Assembly: GCF_002737755.1 (NCBI RefSeq)
Contig: NZ_PEGH01000013.1
Coordinates: forward strand, 62,001 to 126,000
DNA: 64,000 nucleotides
DNA from: Caulobacter sp. BP25
GTDB lineage: Bacteria > Pseudomonadota > Alphaproteobacteria > Caulobacterales > Caulobacteraceae
Reading direction: 5' to 3'
Position numbers and translations under genes: made by a program
Shown: piece after piece, positions 54,026-62,612 of the stretch
Position numbering within the stretch: position 1 is the stretch's first letter
How the letters are laid out: every line of letters begins with the position of its first letter
The notes under the pieces: model-generated
What the model saw: only the letters and a program-made list of their open reading frames with translations
Told to the model about the DNA's origin: nothing
The model's database searches: none

Positions 54026-55561
54026 ATGAAACTCACCTTCAAACCGCTGGCGGGGCTTATGCTCGCCGCGACCATCGCGGGAGCTCCGCTGGGGGCGACC
54101 GCCTTCGCCCAGGAGGCCGCGCCCGCGCCGGCCGCCGCCGCCGCGCCCGCCGAGGCCGCACCGGCTCCGGCTGCTGCGGCTCCCGCCGAGGCCCCGGCTC
54201 CCGCCGCTGCGCCGACCATCGAAGACAAGATGGACAAGGGCGATAACGCCTGGATGCTCACCTCCGCCCTGCTGGTTCTGCTGATGATCCTGCCGGGCCT
54301 CGCTTTGTTCTACGGCGGCCTGGTGCGCTCCAAGAACATGCTGTCGGTCATGATGCAGGTCTCGACCGTGGCGCTGATCGGCTTCGTCGCCTGGATGCTG
54401 TGGGGCTACAGCTTCGCCTTCACCGACGGCGGCGGTCTCGACAAGTTCGTCGGCGGCTTTGGTCGGATCTTCCTGAAGGACGTCACTCCGGCCAGCAACG
54501 TCGCGACCTTCTCGACCGGCGTCGTGATCCCGGAACTGACCTTCATCGCCTTCCAGTCGACCTTCGCGGCCATCACCGCCGCCCTGGTGGTCGGTTCGCT
54601 GGTCGAGCGCATGAAGTTCGCCGCCATCGTCGCCTTCGCCGTCCTGTGGCCGCTGCTGTCGTACTATCCGATCGCGCACATGGTCTGGTGGTGGCCTGGT
54701 CCGAACGCCATCGCCCTGGCGCCGGAAGATCCGGTGAAGTCGGGCCTGCTCTGGGGCTTCGGCGCCCTGGACTTCGCCGGCGGCACCGTGGTCCATATCA
54801 ACGCTGGTATCGCCGCCCTGGTTGGCGCTCTGATCCTGGGCAAGCGTCAAGGCTACGGCAAAGAGCCGATGCCCCCGCACTCGCTGACCCTGACCCTGGT
54901 GGGCGCTGGTCTGCTGTGGGTGGGCTGGTTCGGCTTCAACGCCGGTTCGAACCTGGAGTCGAACGGCTACGCTTCGCTGGCCATGGTCAACACCTTCATC
55001 GCCACCGCGGCCGCCGGTCTGTCGTGGATCATCGTCGAGTGGGCCACTCGCGGTAAGCCGTCGGCTCTGGGCCTGGCTTCGGGCATCGTCGCCGGCCTCG
55101 TCGCCGTCACCCCAGCCGCCGGCTTCGCCGGTCCGATGGGCGCGCTGATCCTGGGCCTGATCGTCTCGCCGATCTGCATCGTCTTCTGCTCGGTCGTGAA
55201 GAACGCCCTGAAGTACGACGACAGCCTGGACGCCTTCGGCATCCACGGCATTGGCGGCATCGTTGGCGCCATCGGCACCGGCCTGGTGGTCAACCCCGCC
55301 TGGGGCGGCGCTGGCGTCGTCGACTACACCAGCTGCGGCAAGGACGGCGACTTCTCGACCTGCGACACCGCCGTCTACGACATGGGTGTTCAGCTGATGG
55401 CTCAACTGAAGGCCGTCGGCGTCACGATCCTCTGGTCGGCCGTGGCTTCGGCCATCGTCTTCTTCCTGATCAAGCTGGTCATCGGCCTGAAGGCTTCGCC
55501 GGAAGCCGAAGAAGAAGGCTTGGACATCTCGGAACACGGCGAGCGCGCCTACCACAGCTAA
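54026..55561 (+). CDS. amtB: Ammonium transporter
   Basis: 511 residues. A signal peptide (ATAFAQ, about residue 29) is followed by a ~35-residue Ala/Pro/Glu-rich periplasmic linker, then eleven membrane helices. The pore features are seen: FYGGLVRSKNMLSVMMQ, twin-His region DFAGGTVVHINAGIAALV, GWFGFNAGSNLESNGYA, DAFGIHGIGGIVGAIGTG. Cotranscribed with glnK. A DUF-like C-terminal tail (EEEGLDISEHGERAYHS) matches the GlnK-docking end of AmtB. Confidence 0.97.
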   Translation: MKLTFKPLAGLMLAATIAGAPLGATAFAQEAAPAPAAAAAPAEAAPAPAAAAPAEAPAPAAAPTIEDKMDKGDNAWMLTSALLVLLMILPGLALFYGGLVRSKNMLSVMMQVSTVALIGFVAWMLWGYSFAFTDGGGLDKFVGGFGRIFLKDVTPASNVATFSTGVVIPELTFIAFQSTFAAITAALVVGSLVERMKFAAIVAFAVLWPLLSYYPIAHMVWWWPGPNAIALAPEDPVKSGLLWGFGALDFAGGTVVHINAGIAALVGALILGKRQGYGKEPMPPHSLTLTLVGAGLLWVGWFGFNAGSNLESNGYASLAMVNTFIATAAAGLSWIIVEWATRGKPSALGLASGIVAGLVAVTPAAGFAGPMGALILGLIVSPICIVFCSVVKNALKYDDSLDAFGIHGIGGIVGAIGTGLVVNPAWGGAGVVDYTSCGKDGDFSTCDTAVYDMGVQLMAQLKAVGVTILWSAVASAIVFFLIKLVIGLKASPEAEEEGLDISEHGERAYHS

Positions 55562-55589
55562 GGCTGGCGTAGGTTCTCACTGAAAGCCG

Positions 55590-55627
55590 AAGGGCGCGGA
55601 GAGCAATCTCCGCGCCCTTTTCCTTTT
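55590..55627 (+). terminator. Terminator after amtB
   Basis: An 11-bp stem GGGCGCGGAGA/TCTCCGCGCCC with a GCAA loop, followed by TTTTCCTTTT. Confidence 0.88.
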
Positions 55628-55676
55628 GCGACTCGCACCCCATTGGCCAAGCTGCGCCGCTCGACCGGAGATCGTC

Positions 55677-56480
55677 ATGGACGTCCAACTCTTCCTGCTG
55701 TGCGTCCTGACCTTCGTGATCCACCTGATCGGCGCCCTGGCCTATGCGGTGCGGATCGCCGGCGTGCGCACGCGCCGGATCGCCATGTCGTTCGCCCTGT
55801 TCAACGTGCTAGTCCTCGTCTCGCGCGCCTCTAACGCCTTTCAGGGTCCGTTCCTGTCAAAACGCGTCGAAACCGGCCTGGCGGCGGACGCTGGAGGCCG
55901 GTTGCTCTCGGACTTTCAATGGTTGATGGCCGGCGCCAGCTTGGCGGCTTTGATCGGCGCCCTGGCTATTCCAACGGCCCAGCGCCTGTTCACCCGCGCG
56001 GTGGCTCACTTCCAGGTCCACCGCTCGATCCCCAAGCTCTTGATGCACGCCTTCGCCAAGGGCGGGGTGTCCTACGTGCGCCAATCGGTAGCCCTGCCCT
56101 CGCCCACCCACTTGAAGAGCATGAAGCAGAAGGTCGAGGTTCCAGCGCGCGTCATCGTGCTGAATGTCCTGGCTCAAGCTTTGCTGACCGTGGGCGTGTT
56201 CGCCCCGCTCTACGCGGGCTATCTCGATCCGCAATTGCGAGTGACGGCCGTCAGCCTGTCGTCCGCGATCAACGGCGTGGCCACGATCCTGCTGTTCGTG
56301 CTGATCGACCCGTGCCTGTCGATCATGACCGACGACGTGATGGAAGGCCGCGTGAGCGAGCCGGCGTTCCGCCGCGCCGTCGTCTGGTTCGCGGCGAGCC
56401 GAGTGGCCGGCACGGTTCTGGCGCAACTACTTCTAGTCCCGGCGGCGACGGCCGTCGCGCTGCTGGCGCGGATGATCTAG
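55677..56480 (+). CDS. amj: Lipid II flippase Amj (alternate to MurJ)
   Basis: 267 residues with six helices. LTFVIHLIGALAYAVRIAGVRTRRIAMSFALFNVLVLVSRASNAFQGPFLSKRVE is the Amj (YdaH) hallmark. In B. subtilis Amj substitutes for MurJ in moving lipid II across the membrane and is induced by envelope stress. Presence beside an alphaproteobacterial chromosome core suggests a second route of peptidoglycan export, unless murJ is missing elsewhere. The TAG stop overlaps the cyclophilin stop on the other strand in a shared CTAG. Family match is good; activity is inferred. Confidence 0.87.
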   Translation: MDVQLFLLCVLTFVIHLIGALAYAVRIAGVRTRRIAMSFALFNVLVLVSRASNAFQGPFLSKRVETGLAADAGGRLLSDFQWLMAGASLAALIGALAIPTAQRLFTRAVAHFQVHRSIPKLLMHAFAKGGVSYVRQSVALPSPTHLKSMKQKVEVPARVIVLNVLAQALLTVGVFAPLYAGYLDPQLRVTAVSLSSAINGVATILLFVLIDPCLSIMTDDVMEGRVSEPAFRRAVVWFAASRVAGTVLAQLLLVPAATAVALLARMI

Positions 56481-57112
56481 ATGCGCCGCGCGCTGGTGAT
56501 CGGCACGACCGGTTCCAGCATCTGGCCTTCCATGACCGGATTGGTCGCCTTGCCGGGTGTCGGAAGGTTCAGGATCTTGCGGACGATCTCCATGCCCTTG
56601 ATCACCTGGCCAAACGCGGCGAAGCCCAGGTTGTCGCCCTCGCCCGCCGGATTGGCGTCGAGATACGGCGCCTCGCCCACGCAGATGAAGAAGTCCGAGT
56701 CCCCCGTGCCCGGCTCCTTGCGCGCCAGCGACACCGTGCCGTCCACGTGGCGAAGACCGGTCTGGCTGGTGGGCTCGTGCGCGATCGGCGGCAGGAGCTT
56801 TATCGGATCGCCCTGCAAGCCGCCCTCGATCAGGCCGTAGTCCACGGGGCTGTTGGCCTTGGCCGAGCGCCAGAAGCTGGCGCCGTCATAGCGCTTCTCG
56901 TCGACATAGCGCAGGAAGTTGGCCGTGGTCAGCGGGGCTTGCTTGACCTTCAGGGCGATAACGATCGGCCCAAGGCTCGTTTCCAAGGCGACCAGAACAT
57001 CGCCAGGCCCCGGCACGATCGGCGCGGGGGCCAGGTTCAGGATCTGAGCCGACGCCAGGCTGGGCGCCGCGCCCAGCCCGCCGAGGGCCGTCAGGACATC
57101 ACGGCGCTTCAT
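56477..57112 (-). CDS. Peptidyl-prolyl cis-trans isomerase, cyclophilin type, Tat-exported
   Basis: 211 residues. The N terminus MKRRDVLTALGGLGAAPSLASAQ has RR and a short hydrophobic core, a Tat-like signal, cleaved near ASA. The cyclophilin barrel follows: VALETSLGPIVIALKVKQAPLTTANFLRYVDE, YDGASFWRSAKAN, GTVSLARKEPGTGDSDFFICVGE and GFAAFGQVIKGMEIVRKI. Divergence at the active-site Arg region (FWRSAK) leaves the Arg. Periplasmic folding helper. Confidence 0.9.
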   Translation of the reverse strand: MKRRDVLTALGGLGAAPSLASAQILNLAPAPIVPGPGDVLVALETSLGPIVIALKVKQAPLTTANFLRYVDEKRYDGASFWRSAKANSPVDYGLIEGGLQGDPIKLLPPIAHEPTSQTGLRHVDGTVSLARKEPGTGDSDFFICVGEAPYLDANPAGEGDNLGFAAFGQVIKGMEIVRKILNLPTPGKATNPVMEGQMLEPVVPITSARRI

Positions 57113-57122
57113 GCGACTTTCC

Positions 57123-57995
57123 CTAGCTCAAGCGGCAGCGCCGCACCCACCAGTCCGGCCGGACAGCCTCGATCCGTTCGGCCAGGGTCTCGGCCTCGAT
57201 ATCGCCGGCGCAGAGCGCAAAGCAGGTCGCGCCCGAGCCCGACATGCGGACCAGCAGACTTTCGGACTGGTCTCGCAGGACGTCCAGCGCCTCGCCGATC
57301 AGCGGCTGCAAGGCGACGGCGGGCGCCTCAAGATCGTTGCGCGTGGCGACCGCCAGCCAGCCGGCGGCCTCCTCGGCGCTCTCCAGCGCGGCCGGCATGA
57401 GAGGGCGCTCGGCCCCATCGGGATGCACGGCGGCGTCATAGGCCCGATAGACCGCGCCGGTCGGCGACGGGACGCCTGGATTGACGAGCACCGCGTGCAG
57501 GGTCGGCAGCACAGGCGCGTGGGACAACACCTCTCCACGCCCCTCGGCCATCAGGGCCGTCGCGCGAAAGCAGGCCGCGCCATCGGCGCCGAGGCTCGCC
57601 ACCAACGGCTCCAACTCATCATCGGAGAATTGCGGCGCCAGGGCGTCGCGCAACAGCTTCAAGGCCGCGCCGGCGTCGCTGGAGCCGCCCCCCAGCCCCG
57701 CCGCGATCGGCAGGCGCTTGTCCAGGATCAGACGATAGGGCGGAACCGGGCCGCCGAGCTTGGCGTGGAAGGCCCGCGCAGCGCGAAGCACCAAGTTGTC
57801 CTCGCCCGCCGGGATGCTGGCCCCGAACGGCCCGGTCGTCTCGAAGCCCGGCGCATCACTGGGCTGGACCATCACCTGATCGCCGACATCGGCGAAGACC
57901 ATCAGACTGGAGATCGGGTGATAGCCCTCCGCGTCCGGTCCGCCGACATGGAGGAACAGATTGACCTTGGCGGGCGCGAAGGCGGAAAGCCGCAT
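57123..57995 (-). CDS. ispE: 4-diphosphocytidyl-2-C-methyl-D-erythritol kinase
   Basis: 290 residues, GHMP kinase in the MEP isoprenoid pathway. APAKVNLFLHVGG at the start, the ATP loop LPIAAGLGGGSSDAGAALKLL, and the C-terminal VRMSGSGATCFALC are diagnostic. It is followed by the cyclophilin gene (10 bp) and preceded by the TPR lipoprotein, all leftward. Confidence 0.96.
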   Translation of the reverse strand: MRLSAFAPAKVNLFLHVGGPDAEGYHPISSLMVFADVGDQVMVQPSDAPGFETTGPFGASIPAGEDNLVLRAARAFHAKLGGPVPPYRLILDKRLPIAAGLGGGSSDAGAALKLLRDALAPQFSDDELEPLVASLGADGAACFRATALMAEGRGEVLSHAPVLPTLHAVLVNPGVPSPTGAVYRAYDAAVHPDGAERPLMPAALESAEEAAGWLAVATRNDLEAPAVALQPLIGEALDVLRDQSESLLVRMSGSGATCFALCAGDIEAETLAERIEAVRPDWWVRRCRLS

Positions 57996-58036
57996 GACTC
58001 TTCAAAGCTCGGTTACGGAAGCGGCCGTGCGATAGC

Positions 58037-59770
58037 TCAGTTGTGCGCCACCGTCGACTTGGCGATCGGCGCGGTCGCTGGACCCAGACCGTTCTTCAGC
58101 TTGGCTTCGGCTTCGGCCTTCTGCTTCTCGGTCGGCTCAAGGCTCAGCACGCGCTGCCACTGGAACCGCGCCTCGATCTTGCGCCCGACCTGCCAGTAGG
58201 CGTCACCAAGGTGGCCGTTCACATCGGGATCGCCAGGCTCCATCTCGACGGCAGCTTCCAGCTTCTCGACGGCGGTCTTGTAGTCGCCCAGCCGATAATA
58301 GGCCCACCCCAGGGAATCGAGCATGGCTCCAGACTGCGGTCGGGCGTCGACCGCCTTCTGCACCATGGCCAGCGCGTCCTGCAGCCGCTCGCCGCGATCT
58401 ATCCAGGTGTAACCCAGGAAGTTCAGCAGTTCCGGCTCATCAGGATTGATCTTGAGGGCGGCTTGCAGGTCGCGCTCGGCCTCGGGCCAGCGACCGCCCT
58501 GCTCCAGCGACACCGCGCGGAGGTACAGCAAACGCCAGTCGGGCGACCCGGCTTCGCGCGCGATGACCGCGTCGAGCACGGCCACCGACTCGTCCCACTG
58601 ACTGCTGGAGCGGAGAAGATCGGCCAAGGCCACCTGGGCGTCACGGTCGGTCGGCGCGGTCGCCGCCGCAGCGCGCGCCACCTCCAGCGCCTTGGTCTTT
58701 TCGCCCAGGTCGTTGAGGGACCAGGCCGTCTTGGTCTGGGCCGTGACATAGTGGGCCGAGGTCGCCGGAACGCGCGCGAAGGCCTCGATCGCGCCCTTGG
58801 GGTCCTCGTTCCGATTCATCAGGTCGCCCAGTAACACCCAGGCCTCGTCGCGCCCGGGATCCAGGCGTAGGGCCAGGCGCAAATAGGCCTGAGCGAACTG
58901 GACCTGACGCTCGCTCGCGAAGGTGGCTGCGCAGGCGATCAGCCCCTCCGCCGCGCCCTGACGGATGGTCGGCGCAGGCGGCGGCGCGCCCTTGGCCGAG
59001 GCGCGAGCGCGAGCCCGAAGCAGGCCCAGATCATTCGGCGCGGCGCCCAACGCCGCGTCGTAGAGCGCCACGGCGTCCGCATGTCGCTTTCGCCGCTCCA
59101 GGAACGCGCCGTAGTCCAGCGTGAAAATGCTGGCGGTCGTCGCGTTCGAGGTCAGCGCCTTGTAGTCGGTCTCGGCCTCGTCATAGCGCTTGGCGCGCTC
59201 GAACAGGCGAGCCTGGCCCTGCTGGCCGAAGAACTGAACCAGCTTGTCGTTGCGCAAGGTTGGTTGCACCGCCGCGCCCTCCTTGTCGCCCGCCAAGGCT
59301 GCGGCCCACGGCGATAGAAGCGCGGCCGCCTGCTGATGCGGGAACCCCGGCGGCGAGGTCTTTAGCAGCGTCTGCGCCGTCTTGCCGTCGCCCACGGCGA
59401 TCGCCTCGATCACGCGGGTCAGCACGCTGAGGCGTTTGACCGCCTCGGGCGTGTCGGCGGCCGTCGGCGCGACCGCCGCAGCGCGGGAGATGTCGCCCGC
59501 CAGCAGCAAAGCCGTAAACGCGCGCTCGCCGATCAGCCCCGGGTCCTCGCCCAAGGACGCCGCCGTGTCGAAATAGGTCGCCGCCTGCTTGGACTGCCCG
59601 TCCCGCAGCGCCGCCTGTCCCGCCAGGAACTGACCGTAGGAACTGCGCGTGTCGAACAGCGGCGAACCCAAGGCGATCGGACCGCGCATGGTGATTTCGC
59701 TGGGCACGCTGGAACAGGCGGCCAAGGCGGCGACGGAAACGCAGGCGAGAAGGACTTTGATACGCGTCAT
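58037..59770 (-). CDS. TPR-repeat lipoprotein
   Basis: 577 residues. The signal ends in the lipobox LAAC (Cys19). The rest is a chain of tetratricopeptide repeats, best seen toward the C terminus: AIEAFARVPATSAHYVTAQTKTAWSL, WPEAERDLQAALKINPDEPELLNFLGYTWIDRGE, ALAMVQKAVDARPQSGAMLDSLGWAYYRLGDYKTAVEKLEAAVEMEPGDPDVNGHLGDAYW. About a dozen repeats. Probably an outer-membrane-anchored scaffold; no partner is known. Its place next to ispE (41-bp gap) is a recurring pairing in alphaproteobacteria. Confidence 0.88.
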   Translation of the reverse strand: MTRIKVLLACVSVAALAACSSVPSEITMRGPIALGSPLFDTRSSYGQFLAGQAALRDGQSKQAATYFDTAASLGEDPGLIGERAFTALLLAGDISRAAAVAPTAADTPEAVKRLSVLTRVIEAIAVGDGKTAQTLLKTSPPGFPHQQAAALLSPWAAALAGDKEGAAVQPTLRNDKLVQFFGQQGQARLFERAKRYDEAETDYKALTSNATTASIFTLDYGAFLERRKRHADAVALYDAALGAAPNDLGLLRARARASAKGAPPPAPTIRQGAAEGLIACAATFASERQVQFAQAYLRLALRLDPGRDEAWVLLGDLMNRNEDPKGAIEAFARVPATSAHYVTAQTKTAWSLNDLGEKTKALEVARAAAATAPTDRDAQVALADLLRSSSQWDESVAVLDAVIAREAGSPDWRLLYLRAVSLEQGGRWPEAERDLQAALKINPDEPELLNFLGYTWIDRGERLQDALAMVQKAVDARPQSGAMLDSLGWAYYRLGDYKTAVEKLEAAVEMEPGDPDVNGHLGDAYWQVGRKIEARFQWQRVLSLEPTEKQKAEAEAKLKNGLGPATAPIAKSTVAHN

Positions 59771-59804
59771 GCCGGCACCCTCCGAGGTTTCGAGGCGGTC
59801 CGCA

Positions 59805-59840
59805 ACAAAAAGCCTCCCGGTGCGAACCGGGAGGCTTTGA
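59805..59840 (-). terminator. Terminator after the ETF-QO gene
   Basis: On the minus strand AAAGCCTCCCGG pairs with CCGGGAGGCTTT, followed by TTTGTT. It lies 20 bp past the stop. Confidence 0.85.
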
Positions 59841-59858
59841 TCACGCCAATCTTGGCTT

Positions 59859-61532
59859 TTACATGTTTGGATAGTTCGGTCCGCCGCCGCCTTCCGGCGT
59901 GGTCCAGACGATGTTCTGCGACGGATCCTTGATGTCGCAGGTTTTGCAGTGGACGCAGTTCTGAGCGTTGATCTGGAAGCGCGGATCGGTCCCCTGCTCG
60001 TTGTAGAGCACCTCGTAGACGCCGGCCGGACAGTAGAGGCGCGCCGGTTCGCCGTACTTGGGCAGGTTCACCGCGATCGGGATCGAGGGGTCCTTCAGCC
60101 TCAGGTGCGCCGGCTGGTCTTCCTCGTGATTGGTCGCCGACAGGAAGACGCTGGACAGCTTGTCGAAGCTGATCACGCCATCGGGCTTGGGGTAGACGAT
60201 CGGCTGGTAGTCCTTGGCCAGGCCCGTGGACGCCGCGTCGGTCTTGTCGTGCTTCAGCGTGCCGAAGAACGAGAAGCCGCCGAACAGGTGCGCGCACCAC
60301 ATGTCGAACATGCCGAACGCGCCGCCCAGGGCCGTGCCGAACTTGCCCAGCAGCGGCTTGGCGTTGCGGACGATCTTCAGTTCCTTGGCCACCCACGACG
60401 CTTCATAGGCCACCTGGTAGGCGGTCAGTTCGTCGCTGGCGCGGCCGGCTTGGACGGCCTCGAACGCGGCCTCGGCGGCCAGCATGCCGGTCTTCACCGC
60501 ATTGTGGCTGCCCTTGATGCGCGGCACGTTGACGAAACCAGCCGAGCAGCCGATCAGCGCGCCACCGGGGAAGGTCAGCTTCGGCACCGACTGATAGCCG
60601 CCCTCGGTGATGGCCCGCGCGCCGTAGGCGATGCGCTTGCCGCCTTCTAGATGCGGCCGCACCGTCGGGTGCTGCTTGAAGCGCTGGAACTCGTCGAACG
60701 GCGAAAGCCACGGGTTCTTGTAGTTCAGGTGCACGACGTAACCGATGGCCACGTAGTTGTCCCCGAAGTGGTACATGAAGCTGCCGCCGCCGGTCTTGCT
60801 GTCCAGCGGCCAGCCGGTGGTGTGCTCGGCCAGGCCAGGCTGGTGCTTTTCGGGAAGGACCTGCCACAGCTCCTTGACACCAATGCCGTACTTTTGAGGC
60901 GACTTGCCCTCGTCCAGCTTGAACTTGGCGATCAGCTGCTTGGCCAGCGAGCCGCGCACGCCCTCGGCGATGAAGACATACTTGCCGTGCAGCTCCATGC
61001 CCGGCTGGTAGTCCGGCTTTTGGTGGCCGTCCTTGCCAATCCCGACAACGCCGACGACCACGCCCTTGACCGACCCATCATCGTTCCAGACCAAATCAGA
61101 GGCCGCAAAGCCCGGATAGATCTCGACGCCCAGCTCCTCGGCCTTGCCCGCCAGCCAACGGGTGACGTTAGCGAGCGAGGCGATGTAGCAGCCATGGTTG
61201 TGCATGAAGGGCGGCATGGCCCACATGGGCAAGCTGAGCTCGCCCTGCGGCCCCAGCAGCTTGAAGCGGTCCTTGGTGACCGGCGTCTCGAGCGGAGCGC
61301 CCTCTTCCTTCCAGTTCGGGAACAGTTCGGACAGACCCTTAGGGTCGATCACCGCGCCTGACAGGATGTGCGCGCCGACTTCCGAGCCCTTTTCCAACAG
61401 GGCGACCGAGATGTCGGTCCCGGCCTTGGCGGCCATCTGCTTGAGCCGGATCGCGGCCGAGAGGCCAGCGGGACCGCCGCCGACGATCACGACGTCGTAC
61501 TCCATCGACTCGCGTTCGAGGTCTTCGCTCAT
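59859..61532 (-). CDS. Electron transfer flavoprotein-ubiquinone oxidoreductase
   Basis: 557 residues; start preceded by GGGAGAAG. Membrane-associated protein that passes electrons from acyl-CoA dehydrogenases via ETF to ubiquinone. N-terminal FAD site DVVIVGGGPAGLSAAIRLKQ, quinone-side segments VGVGDVGI-like KGVVVGVVGIGKDGH, and the C-terminal 4Fe-4S cluster CPAGVYEV...CVHCKTCDIKDP. Length agrees with the family (~550). It would receive electrons from the acyl-CoA dehydrogenase at 42.7 kb. Confidence 0.96.
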   Translation of the reverse strand: MSEDLERESMEYDVVIVGGGPAGLSAAIRLKQMAAKAGTDISVALLEKGSEVGAHILSGAVIDPKGLSELFPNWKEEGAPLETPVTKDRFKLLGPQGELSLPMWAMPPFMHNHGCYIASLANVTRWLAGKAEELGVEIYPGFAASDLVWNDDGSVKGVVVGVVGIGKDGHQKPDYQPGMELHGKYVFIAEGVRGSLAKQLIAKFKLDEGKSPQKYGIGVKELWQVLPEKHQPGLAEHTTGWPLDSKTGGGSFMYHFGDNYVAIGYVVHLNYKNPWLSPFDEFQRFKQHPTVRPHLEGGKRIAYGARAITEGGYQSVPKLTFPGGALIGCSAGFVNVPRIKGSHNAVKTGMLAAEAAFEAVQAGRASDELTAYQVAYEASWVAKELKIVRNAKPLLGKFGTALGGAFGMFDMWCAHLFGGFSFFGTLKHDKTDAASTGLAKDYQPIVYPKPDGVISFDKLSSVFLSATNHEEDQPAHLRLKDPSIPIAVNLPKYGEPARLYCPAGVYEVLYNEQGTDPRFQINAQNCVHCKTCDIKDPSQNIVWTTPEGGGGPNYPNM

Positions 61533-61743
61533 GACTTCTCCCGGCTGGGCCGACCGGCCCGTCTTATCAGTGTTTGAATCACAGCTTATCCGAACGTGAC
61601 GCTGAGGCGGTCAAGCGTCCGCCGCAATTTTTCGCTGCGCCGCAGCGTGGATAAGGGTCCGCAAACACTCCTAGGCTCCGAATTCGGTGGGCGACCCGCC
61701 AAAACCGCTGACTTTTGGGGCCGTCACGCTTTATGACGGTGAC

Positions 61744-62562
61744 ATGAGCCCCGCCGTCGATCAACGCGCCGTCGAGAGCCTGCTGGCCTTCTGGGCCGAC
61801 GCGGGCGTCGAGGTCTCGTACGCCGACGCGCCGATCGACCGCCTGGCCGAAGGCGTGGCCATGCTGCGGGCCAAGAGCCAGCCGCCGCCTCCCCCGCCGC
61901 CAGCGCGTCCAGGCCTCGCCACGGTGCGCAGCCCGGACATTGGCGCGGCGATCGCCGCCGCCAAGGCCGCCGCCGCAGCCTGCCAGAACCTCGACAGCCT
62001 GGCCGCCGCCATCGCCGCCTTCGACGGCTGTCCGCTGAAGACCCAGGGCGCGAAGCAGGCCGTGTTCTCACGCGGTGTCGCCGACGCCCCGCTGATGATC
62101 ATCGGCGAAGGTCCGGGCGCGGACGAGGACGCCCAAGGCGAGCCCTTCGTCGGCAGGGCCGGCAAGCTGCTGGACCGGATGCTGAAGGCCGCGAACCTGG
62201 AAGGTCGCGTCTTCATCACCAACACCGTCTTCTGGCGCCCTCCCGGCAACCGGACACCGACCCCGCAGGAGCAGGCCGTCTGCGCGCCGTTCGTCGAGCG
62301 CGCTATCGCCTTGGTGAAGCCCAAGATGCTGCTGCTGGCCGGCGGCGCCTCGGCGAAAGCCATGCTCAAGCGCGACGAAGGCATCCTGTCGATGCGCGGC
62401 CGCTGGTTCGAGTGGCTGTCCGAGGACAAGACCACGGAACTGCCCGCGATGCCCACTCTGCACCCAGCGTTCCTGCTGCGAACGCCGGCCCAGAAAAAGA
62501 AGGTGTGGCAAGACCTTCTGACATTAACCGAACGGCTTGATCGACCCGAACGGCCCCACTAG
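61744..62562 (+). CDS. Uracil-DNA glycosylase, family 4-like
   Basis: 272 residues from MSPAVDQRAVESLL at 61744; the frame opens at 61687 but the first 19 codons are non-conserved. Pro-rich linker (PPPPPPPARP) at 46-56. Motifs: GEGPGADED (121-129, catalytic Glu/Asp region), EPFVGRAGKLLDRML, FWRPPGNRTPTPQEQ and LHPAFLLR (His240). Family 4 enzymes normally bind 4Fe-4S by four Cys; here FDGCPLK keeps one and AVC180 another, but Trp164 replaces the Cys in the 'CRPPGN' stretch. It removes uracil from DNA; whether it holds an Fe-S cluster is unclear. Confidence 0.9.
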   Translation: MSPAVDQRAVESLLAFWADAGVEVSYADAPIDRLAEGVAMLRAKSQPPPPPPPARPGLATVRSPDIGAAIAAAKAAAAACQNLDSLAAAIAAFDGCPLKTQGAKQAVFSRGVADAPLMIIGEGPGADEDAQGEPFVGRAGKLLDRMLKAANLEGRVFITNTVFWRPPGNRTPTPQEQAVCAPFVERAIALVKPKMLLLAGGASAKAMLKRDEGILSMRGRWFEWLSEDKTTELPAMPTLHPAFLLRTPAQKKKVWQDLLTLTERLDRPERPH

Positions 62563-62612
62563 AAGTTTCACCGACCAGTTGAACGGGGACGCGCGACTTT
62601 GGGGGCGCGCGG

